From Nematopogon swammerdamellus (taxonomy: Eukaryota > Arthropoda > Insecta > Lepidoptera > Adelidae), in NCBI GenBank assembly GCA_946902875.1, contig OX336339.1, positions 22,723,349-22,787,348 of the forward strand: a stretch of DNA of 64,000 bases, in the 5' to 3' direction. A program made the position numbers and the translations under genes. This document shows positions 1 to 10,474 of this stretch, piece after piece. Positions within the stretch are counted from its first letter, which is position 1; each line of letters begins with the position of its first letter. Below the pieces are notes generated by a model. It did no database searches and was not told the DNA's origin. It saw only the letters and a program-made list of their open reading frames with translations.

Positions 1-132
1 AAAAAGGTAGCCGGGAGTGGATGGATGAGAAGAGCGGAAGACCGCGTGTGGTGGCGTGCCTTGGGAGAGGCCTATGTCCAGCAGTGGATCGAACAGGCTG
101 ATGATAATGATGATGATGATGATGATAGGTAG
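1..132 (+). pseudogene. RTE-type LINE, C-terminal end (partial, cut by window edge)
   Basis: The sequence is open in frame 1 from the first base to a TAG at 130-132 and encodes about 43 residues. The segment GSGWMRRAEDRVWWRALGEA followed by YVQQW matches the C-terminal signature I know from insect RTE-clade LINE proteins (a W-M-R-A-A-x-D-R...SLGEAYVQQW motif). It is followed directly by a GATGAT... run that stays in frame as a short Asp tract, so the microsatellite tail of the element is also its last codons. RTE elements typically end in short simple repeats. The element begins outside the window. A related copy with the same motif lies on the minus strand near 5.0 kb. It is a dead or truncated retrotransposon fragment, not a host gene. 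Confidence 0.75.
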
Positions 133-1893
133 AGAGAAAGCACCACAGAGACTGAGTGAAATGGGACTTTATTCACATATAATAGGGTCGGCAGTAAGCG
201 CAGGAAGCTATTGGAGGGGTGGGACGGGGCGAAGAGGGAAAAGTGTGGGCGGAGGGAGGGGGGGGGGGGAGAAGGGCGGCCGCGGAAGCTGCTCGAAAAC
301 GGAAGAGGCGAGCGGACGGATTGAGAATTCATAAAATATTGCATATTTTCAACCGGAAATAGATTTCCTATTCAGACGGCGGGAAACGGTTGTGTCTACT
401 GAAATGTTCCGTGTTCACTTGATTTGAGCTCGACTCGCCGCAGAGGTTTCACGAATGAATAGAGAGATAAGCGGCGGGGAAAGAAGCGAGAGTCGCCGAC
501 ACCGATGTGAGAGTTCGGTTCGGTGTGCACGTCCGGGTTAATGATTCCGTGCAGTTGCTGTTACAATTTGATTTTTTGATTTAATCAATTTGGTGTTTAT
601 TTGATTAGAAAATTCTGTGTTCATACAGAGTGTATACAGATGTGTATCGTAGACCTTTCCCCAGCCTCTTTGGACTAGACAATTAGTAATTTTACTTTAT
701 TTAATTTTTTATTTAATTTCTGAACTAATGCATATTGTGATAATTTTTCTGATCCAAAACTGATCTGATCTGACCAAAAACAAATAGACACGATCTTATA
801 CTTACCTATAACTGGTCATATTTATCAATTCTTGAAATAAGTTTACCGTAACTGGTGACATGACAAACTGCTGAAGCTTTTGACAAATTCGCAAGTTGAG
901 ACATTTTGTTGGGCACAATAATAATTGTAACTATCTCGTTCGCGAATCGCGAACCCCGCCCCGCCACGTCCCGCCCCGGCGCGCCTCGCGCCGCGGTCGA
1001 CGAGTTATCGGTAATTGACGTCCTATGATAATATTGACAGTTTCTCGTACGGGCATAAATTTGGGATGCGGAGCTCGAAGAATACGTCTATTTGCATTAG
1101 GTTCAGATTGAAGTTAGTCCGGAGCTTCAATTAACACTATGAGTAGAGGTGAGCTTTCGTCGGGCGCCGCACCGCGCGCCGCGTCCGCGCGGGGGCGGGG
1201 CGGGACGAGCCGGGGCGTAGGACGAAGAGGCCCCGATGTTTGATTTTGGACAAAACGGACGGGGTCGAATCGATAGGTAAACGGAGATTGTTAGCTCAGC
1301 CAACAAATTTGAAGTTTCTTCTCTTCGAGGGTTCAGTTTGTGTTTGAAATTAGACAATTATTGTCTTATACAATCACGTCGCTGTCTCAGCGGCTGATGC
1401 AATTTAAAATAGCGCGGTCTCGAGAGTTGACACGGGCGCCAATTATTTACTAGAGCAGGTGCAAGAATGTGCTGGTCCTTCTCATAACTTGATATTTCTG
1501 ACATTGCGGTCCGCTGAAATTAATTACAAGGCTAAGAAACCGCACGCACCTTAGAAGCTGCTAAAGTAACATTCTCTCACAATGTTGAAGCCGTTCACAA
1601 TTCCTCGAATCAATATCGAATTTTCCTCAAACCGCGGAATGAGTCCTAATTGTGGGGAACGCGGCGCGCGGGGTGGGTCGGCGCGGGGGAGTAATTATGA
1701 GGAACATTATTAATTATTGCCTATTGATATACAAATTAAATTTACGCCAGCCTTAACTGAAGTTCACGTCAGATTTGATTACGTTTTGAACATGCTGCGC
1801 GGATTTATTGTACGTAATCGTATTTCGCTCTCCAAATGACGGTCACGGCTAGCGGGAGCTTCGCGGAGCCACGAACTGTCCGCGCCGCCTCCG
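133..1893. other. No gene; mixed AT-rich and GC-box sequence
   Basis: No convincing coding signal or repeat was recognised. There is a purine-rich G tract at about 241-290. GC-box clusters lie at about 955-1002 and 1155-1225. AT-rich homeodomain-type motifs (TAATTATGAG, ATTAATTATTG) lie at about 1690-1725. The alternation of CpG-rich and AT-rich sequence resembles regulatory DNA, but that is inference only. Confidence 0.4.
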
Positions 1894-1901
1894 CGCCGAG
1901 C

Positions 1902-2203
1902 CATAGATTACTAACTGATAAATCACTCCATGGAAAAGGTTCCATACCTTCGGCTTCAGTAGCCTACTGTTTCACGTCGCCAATCGCTGCGTGCGAAAAT
2001 GTACCTATATAAACGATCGAGTGTAAAGTGATTATTGTTTTGCAGCTGCGCGCAGTTGCGTGGGCGAGCGTGTAGGTACGCTACGCGCGGCTGACGAATT
2101 TCCACTGAATTAGACCGCCGCGGCGGGCCGCCGGCGCGCCGGCGGCGGCCCGCTGGGCCGTAGGTTAGTAGGCGCGCGCAATTACATAGAGTGCGTGAGG
2201 CCT
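1902..2203 (+). mobile_element. Rep-8 repeat, copy 1 (8-bp target duplication)
   Basis: This 302-bp GC-rich repeat begins CATAGATTACT and ends GTGAGGCCT. It is flanked by the 8-bp direct duplication CGCCGAGC at 1894-1901 and 2204-2211. Two related copies lie at 2335-2624 (inverted) and 6302-6596. Its centre is a near-palindromic run of GCCGCCGGCG/CGCCGGCGGC. I see no terminal inverted repeat, poly-A tail or clear pol III boxes. An 8-bp duplication is typical of hAT and P-type transposases, so a non-autonomous DNA element is plausible, but the family is not identified. Confidence 0.75.
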
Positions 2204-2334
2204 CGCCGAGCGCTTCCACGTTCTGTGCAAACAATTTCCAAGGAGAGGTCTTTGCTTGTAATGAAGATATACTCACAGAATACGAATTAATTAAACATTG
2301 AAATTAGTTTATGTCGCCAATCAGAACCTGTGCC

Positions 2335-2624
2335 AGGCCTCAAGCACTCTATGTACTTGCGCGCGCTAACTACCTACCGCCCAGCGGGTCGCCGGCGGTC
2401 TAATTCTGTGGTAATTCGTCAGCCGCGCGTAGCATACCTACACGCTCGCCCACGCAACAGCGCGCAGCTGCAAAGCAATAATCACTTTACACTCGATCAT
2501 CATTTAGGTACATTCTCGCACGCAGCGATTGGCGACGTGAAACAGTAGGCTATTAAAGCCGAAGGTATGAAACTTTTTCTATGGAGAGATTTATCTGTAC
2601 GAAGTAACTATTAAGTAATCTGTG
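2335..2624 (-). mobile_element. Rep-8 repeat, copy 2 (inverted)
   Basis: This is the reverse-complement counterpart of copy 1, about 290 bp, running from AGGCCT at the left to TAATCTGTG at the right. The flanking octamers CCTGTGCC (2327-2334) and CCTATGCT (2625-2632) agree at 6 of 8 positions, consistent with an aged 8-bp target duplication. Together with copy 1 it makes a ~300-bp inverted pair with a ~130-bp spacer. Confidence 0.7.
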
Positions 2625-2874
2625 CCTATGCTTACACTTGTGCGAGCAGATCCGATACATAATGGTTAGTTTTTTTATTTTTTTTTATTTATTTATATTA
2701 GAAAACATACAGCCATTCACAATATTGATACACTTATTATTATTTTTATGCCTAAAGTATGGCCAATTACATGTTTCCCTGATTGGTTTTTTTATTTATG
2801 TTTGCGTAGGGCATAAACTTAGGTGTCTAAAGGTGTGTGAGGTGTGGTGTTTTGTGGTGTGTTGTTGTGTGGTG

Positions 2875-2952
2875 CGTAGTGTGTATGTGAGGGTGTGTGA
2901 GGGTGTGTGAGGGTGTGTGAGAGGGTGAGGGAGGGTGTGTGTGTGTGTGTTT
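2875..2952. repeat. GTGTGTGAGG minisatellite grading into (GT)n
   Basis: Tandem GTGTGTGAGG-like units lead into GAGGGAGGG and a short (GT)n run. It lies just beyond the 3' end of LINE-A and may have grown from that element's tail. The surrounding bases 2625-3011 hold only AT-rich sequence. Confidence 0.7.
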
Positions 2953-3011
2953 GTGTCTCTATGTATTTAATTTTTTTAATATTTAAAATGTATAATATGG
3001 TGTTAAGTATA

Positions 3012-4963
3012 TTAATGTTTATTTTTATTTTTATTTTTATGCAACTCCTCATTCATACTAGCCAGTGATTGGTTAAGTGTGTTGACTATTTCCCTTTGAT
3101 AAGTTCGTCTGCTGAGGTGGAAGATATCAATATGGGGGAACATATTATTGTATGTGCGGGTAAGACGAGGCACGAGTGCATTACGCGCGTAGTTGGTGGT
3201 GTGTGCTGGTTCATGGAAGAGTGTTGTGTGTCGTGTTCGCCGCACTGGCGTGTTCAGCATCACCTCCCCCAACAGTTCGCCGCAGTCGAGTCGTCCGCAC
3301 ATCACGTCGCGCAGCAGCATCATGTCTAGTAATACCCGTCTGTTCTCTAGACTCAACATATTGTGTTCAAAACAGTCTAATTCGTATGAATGATATGTTC
3401 TTTTAGTGGCATAAGTTAAATATTTTATAAAGCTCCTTTGCGCCTTTTCGATATCGTTAATATGAACTTGATAGAGAGGTGTCCAGATGGAGCTGGCGTA
3501 TTCAAGATTGCTTCTAACATATGCATAATAAATAGCTTTTAGACACGTAACGTTTCTAAACCCCTAAGTCGCACGTCTTATGAAACCCATGTTCTTGTAT
3601 GCCTTACTCGTGATGTGATTTATATGTTCTACCATAGTTAGTTTTTGGTCAAAAAGTACTCCCAAATCTCTAACCATAGAGACCTTTGCTATCGGAGTAT
3701 TATTAAAGTGATACGTGAATTGAATAGGTCGGGTGCTACGTGTAAATTTAATATTTTGACATTTTAAAGCGTTGACTGTTATTCGATTGTTCGTATAATA
3801 CTCCGATAGCCGGTTGAGGTCGCTCTGGACGTCTAAACAGTCCTCTATGGTGCGCACCTTCATGACAACCTTCTTATCGTCAGCATATAGTAAATGTTTA
3901 GCATATTTAAAACATGTAAAGATGTCATAAAGGTACGCCACATAGAAGAGCGGCCCCAAAAGAGATCCCTGAGGCACACCCGAAGGAATTTTAATGAAGT
4001 TGGATTTATAACCTCCTATGACCACAGCTTGCGAGCGGCATGATAGATACGATTCCATCCAGCGAAGTAGGTCACCGTGAATACCCAATCTTTGGAGTTT
4101 TTCTAATAATATAATATGGTCAACGCGATCAAACGCCTTTTCAAAGTCTGTGTATATTGCGTCCACCTGTCCACCTCTCTCCATATTTTTAAAGACATAA
4201 TTGGTGAAACTCGCAAGGTTTGTAGTAGTTGACCTTTTCTTTAAGAAGCCATGTTGGGTTTCAGTTACACCAAGAGAAATTATTGAGTAGACATTTTCAT
4301 GTGCGATTTTTTCTAAAATTTTGCTAAAGACGTTAAGAATGGAAATAGGTCTGTAATTTTCAATTGCACTTCTCGAACCTTTTTTGTGTACGGGCACTAT
4401 ATGTGCTTCTTTCCATAATTTTGGAAAGATGCCCTCATTGAAAGATCTGCTAAAGATGTAACAGAGCGGATAGGCAAGGACTTGAGCACATTTCTTTATA
4501 GTATATATAGGCGGTATTTGATCACTACCACACCCTTTGTGACATCGAGATTACGTAGTAGCTTCAGAACTGTTTCCACAGACACCTTAATATTACTAAT
4601 GGAACCAGAATCGTTACTAGGAGATGGAAGATTATTCAGATATAATTTATATGAGATTATGTCGGTAGGTCCACGGAAGTTGTCTTTAAAGAAAGTGCTA
4701 AACCCACCACATACTTCAGAGTGATCGGAATATGTATTTGATCGGTAGGAAAACATCTTGGGATAGTTGGAACCACCTCTTTTTGATTGTATGTACGTCC
4801 ACAGGTGTTTGGGGTTTGTCTTAATAGTTTGTTCCGCGAGCGACCTATGACATTCCTCACACTGCCTCTGAAGACGGTGTTTCCGGGCTCTTAAAAGATT
4901 AAATTCATCGCGATCCGACTGTTGTTGATCCTGCTGTTCTGATAGTTGGACCACAAAGCGCAT
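3012..4963 (-). pseudogene. LINE-A: non-LTR retrotransposon ORF2 remnant (reverse transcriptase)
   Basis: Read on the minus strand, 4963 to about 4536 encodes the linker upstream of an RT (LLRARKHRLQRQCEECHRSL, a basic region, then LLRNLDVTKG). A one-base loss near 4536 shifts the frame. The next frame continues SDQIPPIYTIKKCAQ, then the RT core: NYRPISILN, a QHGF...RSTTTNL block, DFEKAFDRVDH, SGVPQGSLLGP and the catalytic LLYADDK. An in-frame TAG at 3564-3566 interrupts it. The same frame then stays open for about 180 further codons to a stop at about 3012 and includes the thumb/C-terminal region (AIYYAYVRSNLEYASSIW). The sequence fits the Jockey/CR1-like APE group of non-LTR elements. No endonuclease domain is present, so the element is 5'-truncated. 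It abuts an RTE fragment on its 5' side. With only one stop and one clear frameshift in about 650 codons, it is a modestly aged copy. Confidence 0.9.
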
Positions 4964-4990
4964 TTCCTATGGTACCACGATGTCGCTAGC

Positions 4991-5300
4991 ATTCATCAGC
5001 CCGTATCGGTATTGCTATGTACTGCTGGACATTTGCCTTTCCCAAGGCACGCCACCACACGCGGTTTTCCGCTCTTCGCATCCATTCACTCCCGGCCACC
5101 TTTTTAGGTCCACCTAGCCAGGATGATGAAAGATGTGCCCAGCCCACTGCCACTTCAGCGCGCTTATTTTCTTAGCAATATCGACTACCTTAGTCTTTGT
5201 CGTATTTCGTCATTATGGATTTTGTCGATCAAAGAAATGGCGAGAATTGCTCTTTCCATAGCTTCCTATAACATTAATTCCTCGCAATCGATGAGTCGCT
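4991..5300 (-). pseudogene. RTE-type LINE C-terminal fragment with internal deletion
   Basis: The minus-strand translation gives MERAILAISLIDKIHND, then the I-R-Q-R...VVDIAKKISALKWQWAGHI block typical of the C-terminal region of insect RTE elements. After a deletion it continues KKVAGSEWMRRAENRVWWRA LGK. The latter matches the fragment at the start of the window almost residue for residue. The segment between WAGHI and KKVAGS (normally a basic R-G-R-P-P stretch) is missing. Several stops and frame changes are present. The element ends near 4991 with CGGGCTGATGAA, the beginning of the RTE simple-repeat tail. Confidence 0.75.
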
Positions 5301-5439
5301 CATCGAACGAATGTCGACATCTACAACCAATGACAGCACGCAGTGATGCCGACATCCGGTGCCTTACTGTCACTGTTGGACATTATTTATTTTATTCATC
5401 ATTAGGTGAACTCCCATGGGGAGTGCCCCGATGAACTGT

Positions 5440-5720
5440 TTGTCCATATTTCTACCCCTGCAAAACGCCCACAGGGCAGGCATTGCACCATAAGTACACG
5501 CTGGACTTACCACCAGTCAGTTCTGTAGTTCTTTACACCACAGAACTGGTAAACTTAGGAACGCTCTCCCTGGCATATATCGCCCCCAAGTACAGTCTCG
5601 GGGCATTCAAGAGGGCCCTTAATAGGCACCGGTCAGGCCGGCATTGCATTTGCAACCCCGGGTGCGACCGAATGGGTAGACACCTCATGGGTGACTCGAT
5701 GTCTAACGTCAAAATAACAA
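5440..5720 (+). pseudogene. LINE-C C-terminal fragment
   Basis: The translation KYTLDLPPVSS...ELVNLGTLSLAYIAPKYSL followed by GAFKRALNRHRSGRH resembles the extreme C-terminus of Jockey-like RT proteins (HPYTLDLP...W-N-x-L-P...FKRxLNRHLSGR). Related fragments lie at 11.5, 55.8 and 58.0 kb. It lacks the RT core and has no intact start. A GGAGTGCCCCGATG motif precedes it. The clade within APE-type LINEs is not resolved. Confidence 0.6.
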
Positions 5721-6293
5721 AACATAGTGACTTGCGAAGTTTGTTTGTCAGTTCTTCTTCACATATAAAATAGAACTGGCGCAATTTACTCCTGCCAATG
5801 TATGAAATTATACAAAATCAGTAAAGAATAATGAGGGAGGAGCCGTGATGCAACATAAATCCATATTGTATTTATGTTATCTATGCTTGTGCCCAAATAG
5901 ATGAAGGAAATGAGATGACCGCGTTCCGTCCTCGGTTGATAGTACACCCGGTGCGGGGAAGGCGGAGAAGCAGGGGCGCGGCGGGGGGCGGAGAGGGCGC
6001 GGCGGGGGTGGAGCGAAGCCGCGGAGGGGCGCGACGGGGGCGCGGCGGGACAGGAAAGTGAAGTGCAGGAGATTTAGATATTCAGCGCAGCGCAGCGCAG
6101 CGGAGCGAAGCAGGCCAATGGGAACGATGACTCCGGTGCGCGCGCGCGAGGTCACAGCCCCTACTCGCTTCGCGGAAATAATACTTTTACGAATTGAATC
6201 GCATTTATTGCCATAGATATTTAAGAAATATTTCACAAAAAAAACAAAAATACTATCATCCGGCTTGCCGCTAGTGTTACAGCTCCGACATAA
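5721..6293. other. No gene; GC-rich island at 5938-6160
   Basis: A block rich in GCGGCGGGG and GGGGGCGCGGCGG is followed by a short tandem GCGCA run at about 6079-6100. No coding signal was accepted. Confidence 0.4.
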
Positions 6294-6301
6294 GCCTCTG
6301 G

Positions 6302-6596
6302 CACAGATTACTTAATAGTTACTTCGTAACAGATAAATCACTCAATAGAAAATGTTCCTACCTTCGGGCTTCAATAACCTACTGTTTCACGTCGCCAATC
6401 GCTGCGTGCGAAAATGCACCTTAACGATCGAGTGTAAAGTGGTTATTGATTTGTAGCTGCGCGCAGTTGCGTGGGCGAGCGTCTATGTATACTTCACGCG
6501 GCTGACGAATTTCCACTGAAATAGACCGCCGCCGGCGGCCCGCCGGGCGGTAGGTAGTTAGCGCGCGCAAGTACATACATAGAGTGCGTGAGGCCT
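6302..6596 (+). mobile_element. Rep-8 repeat, copy 3 (perfect 8-bp target duplication)
   Basis: This 295-bp copy begins CACAGATTACT and ends GTGAGGCCT, and is flanked by GCCTCTGG at 6294-6301 and again at 6597-6604. The exact duplication and the same end points as copy 1 define the element boundaries. The interior is colinear with copy 1 (CTACTGTTTCACGTCGCC, then AATCGCTGCGTGCG, then a GCGCGC-rich right part). Confidence 0.8.
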
Positions 6597-6604
6597 GCCT
6601 CTGG

Positions 6605-7246
6605 TGTCACGCAAGTTTTTCGACTGTGCATCGGCGCGGCAGGGGCGGGGCGGGGGCGGCACTCGCATAAAGCCATTTGTCGTCGCGCGGCGCGTACTGT
6701 CGCCGCTCTCGCCTCTCGCCGTTCAAATTGCGAAGCCTATTTCCAATTTGCGTCTATCAATCAAGAGCAATCTCGCTGAGTGGATTACAGGGAAATGAAA
6801 TTTGCATAGGCCGCGCGCCGCCGGACGCGTGCGCCGGCGGCGCGGCGGTCGAGCGGGAGCGTCGGACTTAACGACCGTGTTGGTGGTTGTTGCACCTCTC
6901 CGCTTGCTATTCGTCGCCGCCGGCTCCAGCTAATTCTTTCGACGCCTGCGGGCGCCGCCTCCCGCGTTCGCGCTCCTGTCGCTCGAGTTCGTTCAACACG
7001 ACAGCCGAAAAAGTCTACAGAGTCTACTTTTAGATTTTGTACAGAACACAGCGTCGCAGACAAGATACAGAATTATGTATATGAAAGACGAAATAACATT
7101 CTTTAACAAGTACAAGTTGATACCTTTTAAATAGTAAGCCCGTTATTGTACATAAATGTTACATAATATTCTGAAGTAATTATTTTGAAATTGAATCTGA
7201 GGTATGTATAGAAGAATGTATCATTCTAATATTATAATAATATCGA
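6605..7246. other. No gene; GC-rich stretch with octamer motif
   Basis: CpG-rich sequence with an ATTTGCAT octamer (POU-factor type site) at 6800-6807, next to GCGCGCCGCCGG runs. Open frames here have low-complexity composition and are not supported as genes. AT-rich sequence follows from 7060. Confidence 0.35.
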
Positions 7247-7617
7247 TTTTTTTTTATGGAAACTGACACGGTTGACACTTCACCTACAACATCCGTGGTC
7301 AGCCCATAACACCGGGTGAACTAGGTGCCATGTCAGTGCTTCCCTTCATTTCATGTCGGCTACACTGAATTGGACGGAAAACACGAACTATTTACATAGC
7401 CGTTTCGACCGACGTTTCTCTCAGTGCGGTGGTACCAACCCGGCCGGGATAAACTCTACCACCTAGTAAGGTAAGAAGGGACGGGACCTACTGTTTAACG
7501 TCGAATCCGAATCACGATCAGCCTCCAACGGTCGAGCGGTCACCCATCCAAGTACTGACCGCGCTCAGCGTTGCTTAACAACAGTCGCGAACCCTACCAC
7601 TGAGCTACCGAGGCTGA
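7247..7617 (-). mobile_element. SINE-S copy 1: tRNA/5S rRNA chimeric SINE
   Basis: Read on the minus strand, the element starts AGCCTCGGTAGCTCAGTGG (7617 downward), a tRNA 5' half with an A-box. Next comes GTTAAGCAACGCTGAGCGCG plus GTCAGTACTTGGATGGGTGA, which matches the 5S rRNA internal control region (A-box, intermediate element, C-box; roughly 5S positions 48-95) at 7533-7579. A B-box-like T-arm follows (GATTCGGATTC). The body then has a central domain also found in SINE-S copies 2-4 and SINE-A (TAGGTCCC...TTACTAGGTGGTAG...GGTACCACCGCACTG), a unique tail (GGTGTTATGGGCTGACCACGG) and a final poly-A (poly-T at 7247-7255 on the plus strand). It is a pol III-type non-autonomous retroelement. 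No clear target duplication was found. Confidence 0.8.
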
Positions 7618-7737
7618 CATGAATGTGCTGATATGTATGAATGGAACTATGCGGATGCTAATGTATACGTACATACGAATTAATATGCCGCTTGGTCCCC
7701 TCAGTATGACCTAATTTATGTAATTAACATTGTGCGT

Positions 7738-7783
7738 ACGCCTACTCCGCCGCCCCGCCGCGGCGGGGCGGCGGAGTAGGCGT
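7738..7783. repeat. Perfect 46-bp zero-spacer GC-rich palindrome
   Basis: The left arm at 7738-7760 (ACGCCTACTCCGCCGCCCCG then CCG) is followed with no spacer by its exact reverse complement at 7761-7783. There are no mismatches over 23 bp per arm. Such a sequence could extrude a cruciform or form a strong RNA hairpin. No neighbouring element explains it. Confidence 0.95.
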
Positions 7784-8735
7784 CGCCGTCACAGCTAGGT
7801 AGCGGCGGAAATCGATCTGTCAGCGCAGTCGCCTCCGCCCGCCCGCGACAACGTCGGCGTATACTTCAAAAGGACCAAACGGAATTCGGCGGCGGCGGCG
7901 GGGGTGTGTCGAGGCGCGGCGCGGCGTAGTCTAGCCCGACGAAACCATCAAATGCACGAGCAGTAATTACACAGTGTAACGGTGCGGACACCGTACACAA
8001 CCGCACCCCCAGCGCCGGCGCCCCGCCGCCCGCACACTCCACCGACTCAACTCAATTATATTTTTAATTGAACCGTTCACTGCTTTGACACGAAGTTCCG
8101 CCCAACCGCGCCGCCGCCCTCCGCGCCCCCACTGCGCCCGCCCGCCCAGCCTCACCTTGAGAAACAAAAGGTACTTAATGACGAATTATGCCCCAATCGC
8201 ACTGAAGGGGTAACGAGGCGCTAAGCTAAAAGTTTCGAAAACCTTTTGCCGTGTTTCTTTTAAAGTCGTTTAACCTTTTTGTCTTGCATAATAATAATGA
8301 GAATATTTAAATAATTTTTACAGCTATTATGAATTTAAAGAAGAGAACGAAGGCGTCTGAAAAAATTACGACACAAATTTCGTTTTCGCTCGCTAGCTTC
8401 TTTCTTCAACTACTGTTCCGGCGGCTTCGTGTCGCGATCCTATCGTTAGTGAAATCCCCATATGAATCGATTGAGTACTTTTCGACTTATTGCTGGATAT
8501 AGAATCCATAAGGTGGTGAGGTGGTGAGAAGCAAAAACTGGTTTTGGTGGTTAAAAGAAAAAAAAAGATAACTAGACCTTAACCTGATAGAGACTACGTC
8601 GATCCCCGACGATGATGTAGTTGTAGTTTTTGCACCATTCTAGATATTATTACCACAATAATAATTTGTTACTTCCAAAATGGCTGCCACAGGACTGGCA
8701 ATACATTTTTAATTATTGACATAAGCCATGATTTT
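7784..8735. other. No gene; GC-rich then AT-rich
   Basis: 7784-8160 is CpG-rich (GCGGCGGCGGCGGGGG and similar). From 8160 on it is AT-rich, with no recognised element until the GTCY-MITE at 8736. Confidence 0.35.
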
Positions 8736-9147
8736 TTGGGTTCTGTATCTCAAAAAAACAAAAGGAAGCCTTATAGGATCACTCTTGTTTCTGTCTGTTT
8801 GTCCATCCGTCACAGCTTATTTTCTTCAAATCTACTGGACGAAAAAAGTTGAAATTTCGTAAATACGAGTATATAGAGTTTGATGGTCTAATCACAGATC
8901 ATCGATAATTAGTCAAATAGTTTAGAAGATATTAAAGGAAATATACAAAAAATAAGCACCCCTTATCTCCGAAACTACTAAATCTACAAATTGAAAAAAA
9001 AAACATGGGAATATGGGGTCTCTCTTATAGTTTACAGTAAAACCTGAACGAAAATCCTAAGTCATAAAGTTCTCACGGAAAACGGAAAGGCACGGAACAC
9101 TCTCCACACGCTAGTTCGAATCGCACTTGAACGCTTTTTCTCAAATC
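8736..9147 (-). mobile_element. GTCY-MITE, diverged second subfamily
   Basis: The left end TTTTTTGGGTTCTGTATCTC and a short GTCTGTCTGTTTGTCC run, plus the right end ending AATCGCACTTGAACGCTTTT, correspond on the minus strand to the AAAA-CCGGTCAAGTGCGAGTCG start and GGTACGGAACCC end of the other copies. It carries the segment AGGAAGCCTTATAGGATCAC, also seen near 20.35 kb. Non-coding. Confidence 0.6.
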
Positions 9148-10474
9148 AAAAACTAATTTCCTCGCCAAACGTTTACTTCTACTTTTTATGAAGCACTAAA
9201 CTATTAGTTTTGCTCAGATCGTGAGTAGAGATACTAAACCTCCCCAAAAAATTTCACTTAATTTATTAGGATGTTCGCGTGTTTTGTGAGCATTCAACTG
9301 AAATCGAGCGCGATCTTGCGGCCGCGCGTGATTTGTCCTGTACGAGGTGTAATTGTACCTATTTCGCTTATAGAGTGTCGCGGCGCCGCGCCGGCAGCCG
9401 AGTTCAGCGGCGCCGACGCTCCGGTCCATTGTACGGTCGCCGAGGTCAGCGTTAAGCGCCCACGACGCCGAGTAACGTATAAACGGCCCCGTTGCACGGT
9501 AAACAGGGGTGCTTTGGAAAAATGGCCACGGTTGCGCATCTAAACAGCTTTTTTACGATTACGATCGGAGTGGCGCGGGCCGGCGGCGCGGAGGGAGCGC
9601 CCGAACGCCCTGCCGGCCAATCGTCAGTGTTCAGCTCCCGGCTATCTTATCGGCGATGTCGCTCCGCGGAATGCGGGAGGACCAGCTTCGGCGTTGATTC
9701 GCCGTTATTCCGTCTCCGTTTTAAACAAGGAGTGAAATGACGACTCCCCGGCGATCCGAAGTCCGTTCGAAATACGACAATAGCCCTCGCTCCGCGTAAT
9801 AGGTTTATGCATCAATGCAAATAAATGAAATCGCGAGTTAGCGATGAACTCGAGCACTGGAAAGTCATCAATATCGAAAAAAATATTAATTGAAAATGGA
9901 AAATTTCAAAAGAAGGAAATTCTCCACAAAAACTAGTAGCAAAAACGTCACTGCGAGCGTTTGGTGAGATTTGAAAAGATTAATCACTGCGAACATTTTG
10001 GAACATAAAAAGAGGTGAGCGGCCACCCCGGGGCGCCCCCTCCCTTTCCCTCTCCCCCGCCGCCTCCGCGCGCTGCACATCGCCTGCACTCCACCTCACT
10101 CAAGACTGAGAGGGTACTGTTTTTTTTTGCAACTCGGACAAAGGAGCGACTCGAGGAAGGTCCGACTGCAATTGATGGTCGGAGCATTGACATTGGCAAC
10201 CATTGCAAAAACCGAGAGCTTTCAGAAACTTACCTCTTATGAAGTGGTTCTCGCTCGGAGCCGCTCCGCGCTGCTCGGTGTCAGAGCAGGTCGGATGTTG
10301 GTAGACATTGTTAGGCGGCTGTCGTAGCGGGCGGTATCCTTTCTTAAATTTTCAGCTTAGACGTCCGAAGTAGCGCTGAGTGTTAAAGGAAATACGGTAG
10401 AGAAAGGATAAATATCGCCTTGTGCTAGTTACTAGTAATTTCAGTAAATACCTATTAATTAGTTAAAGTAGCCT
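9148..10474. other. No gene; GC-rich/AT-rich alternation
   Basis: CpG-rich segments at about 9305-9720 and 10020-10080, separated by AT-rich sequence at 9820-10010. Several open frames overlap on both strands in the CpG-rich parts, as expected from base composition alone. None has a recognisable domain. Confidence 0.35.

Noticed and set aside
7533..7579. 5S rRNA gene or pseudogene
   Set aside because: Only about 47 bp of the 5S is present, and it recurs at the same place inside a repeated element with a tail and poly-A.
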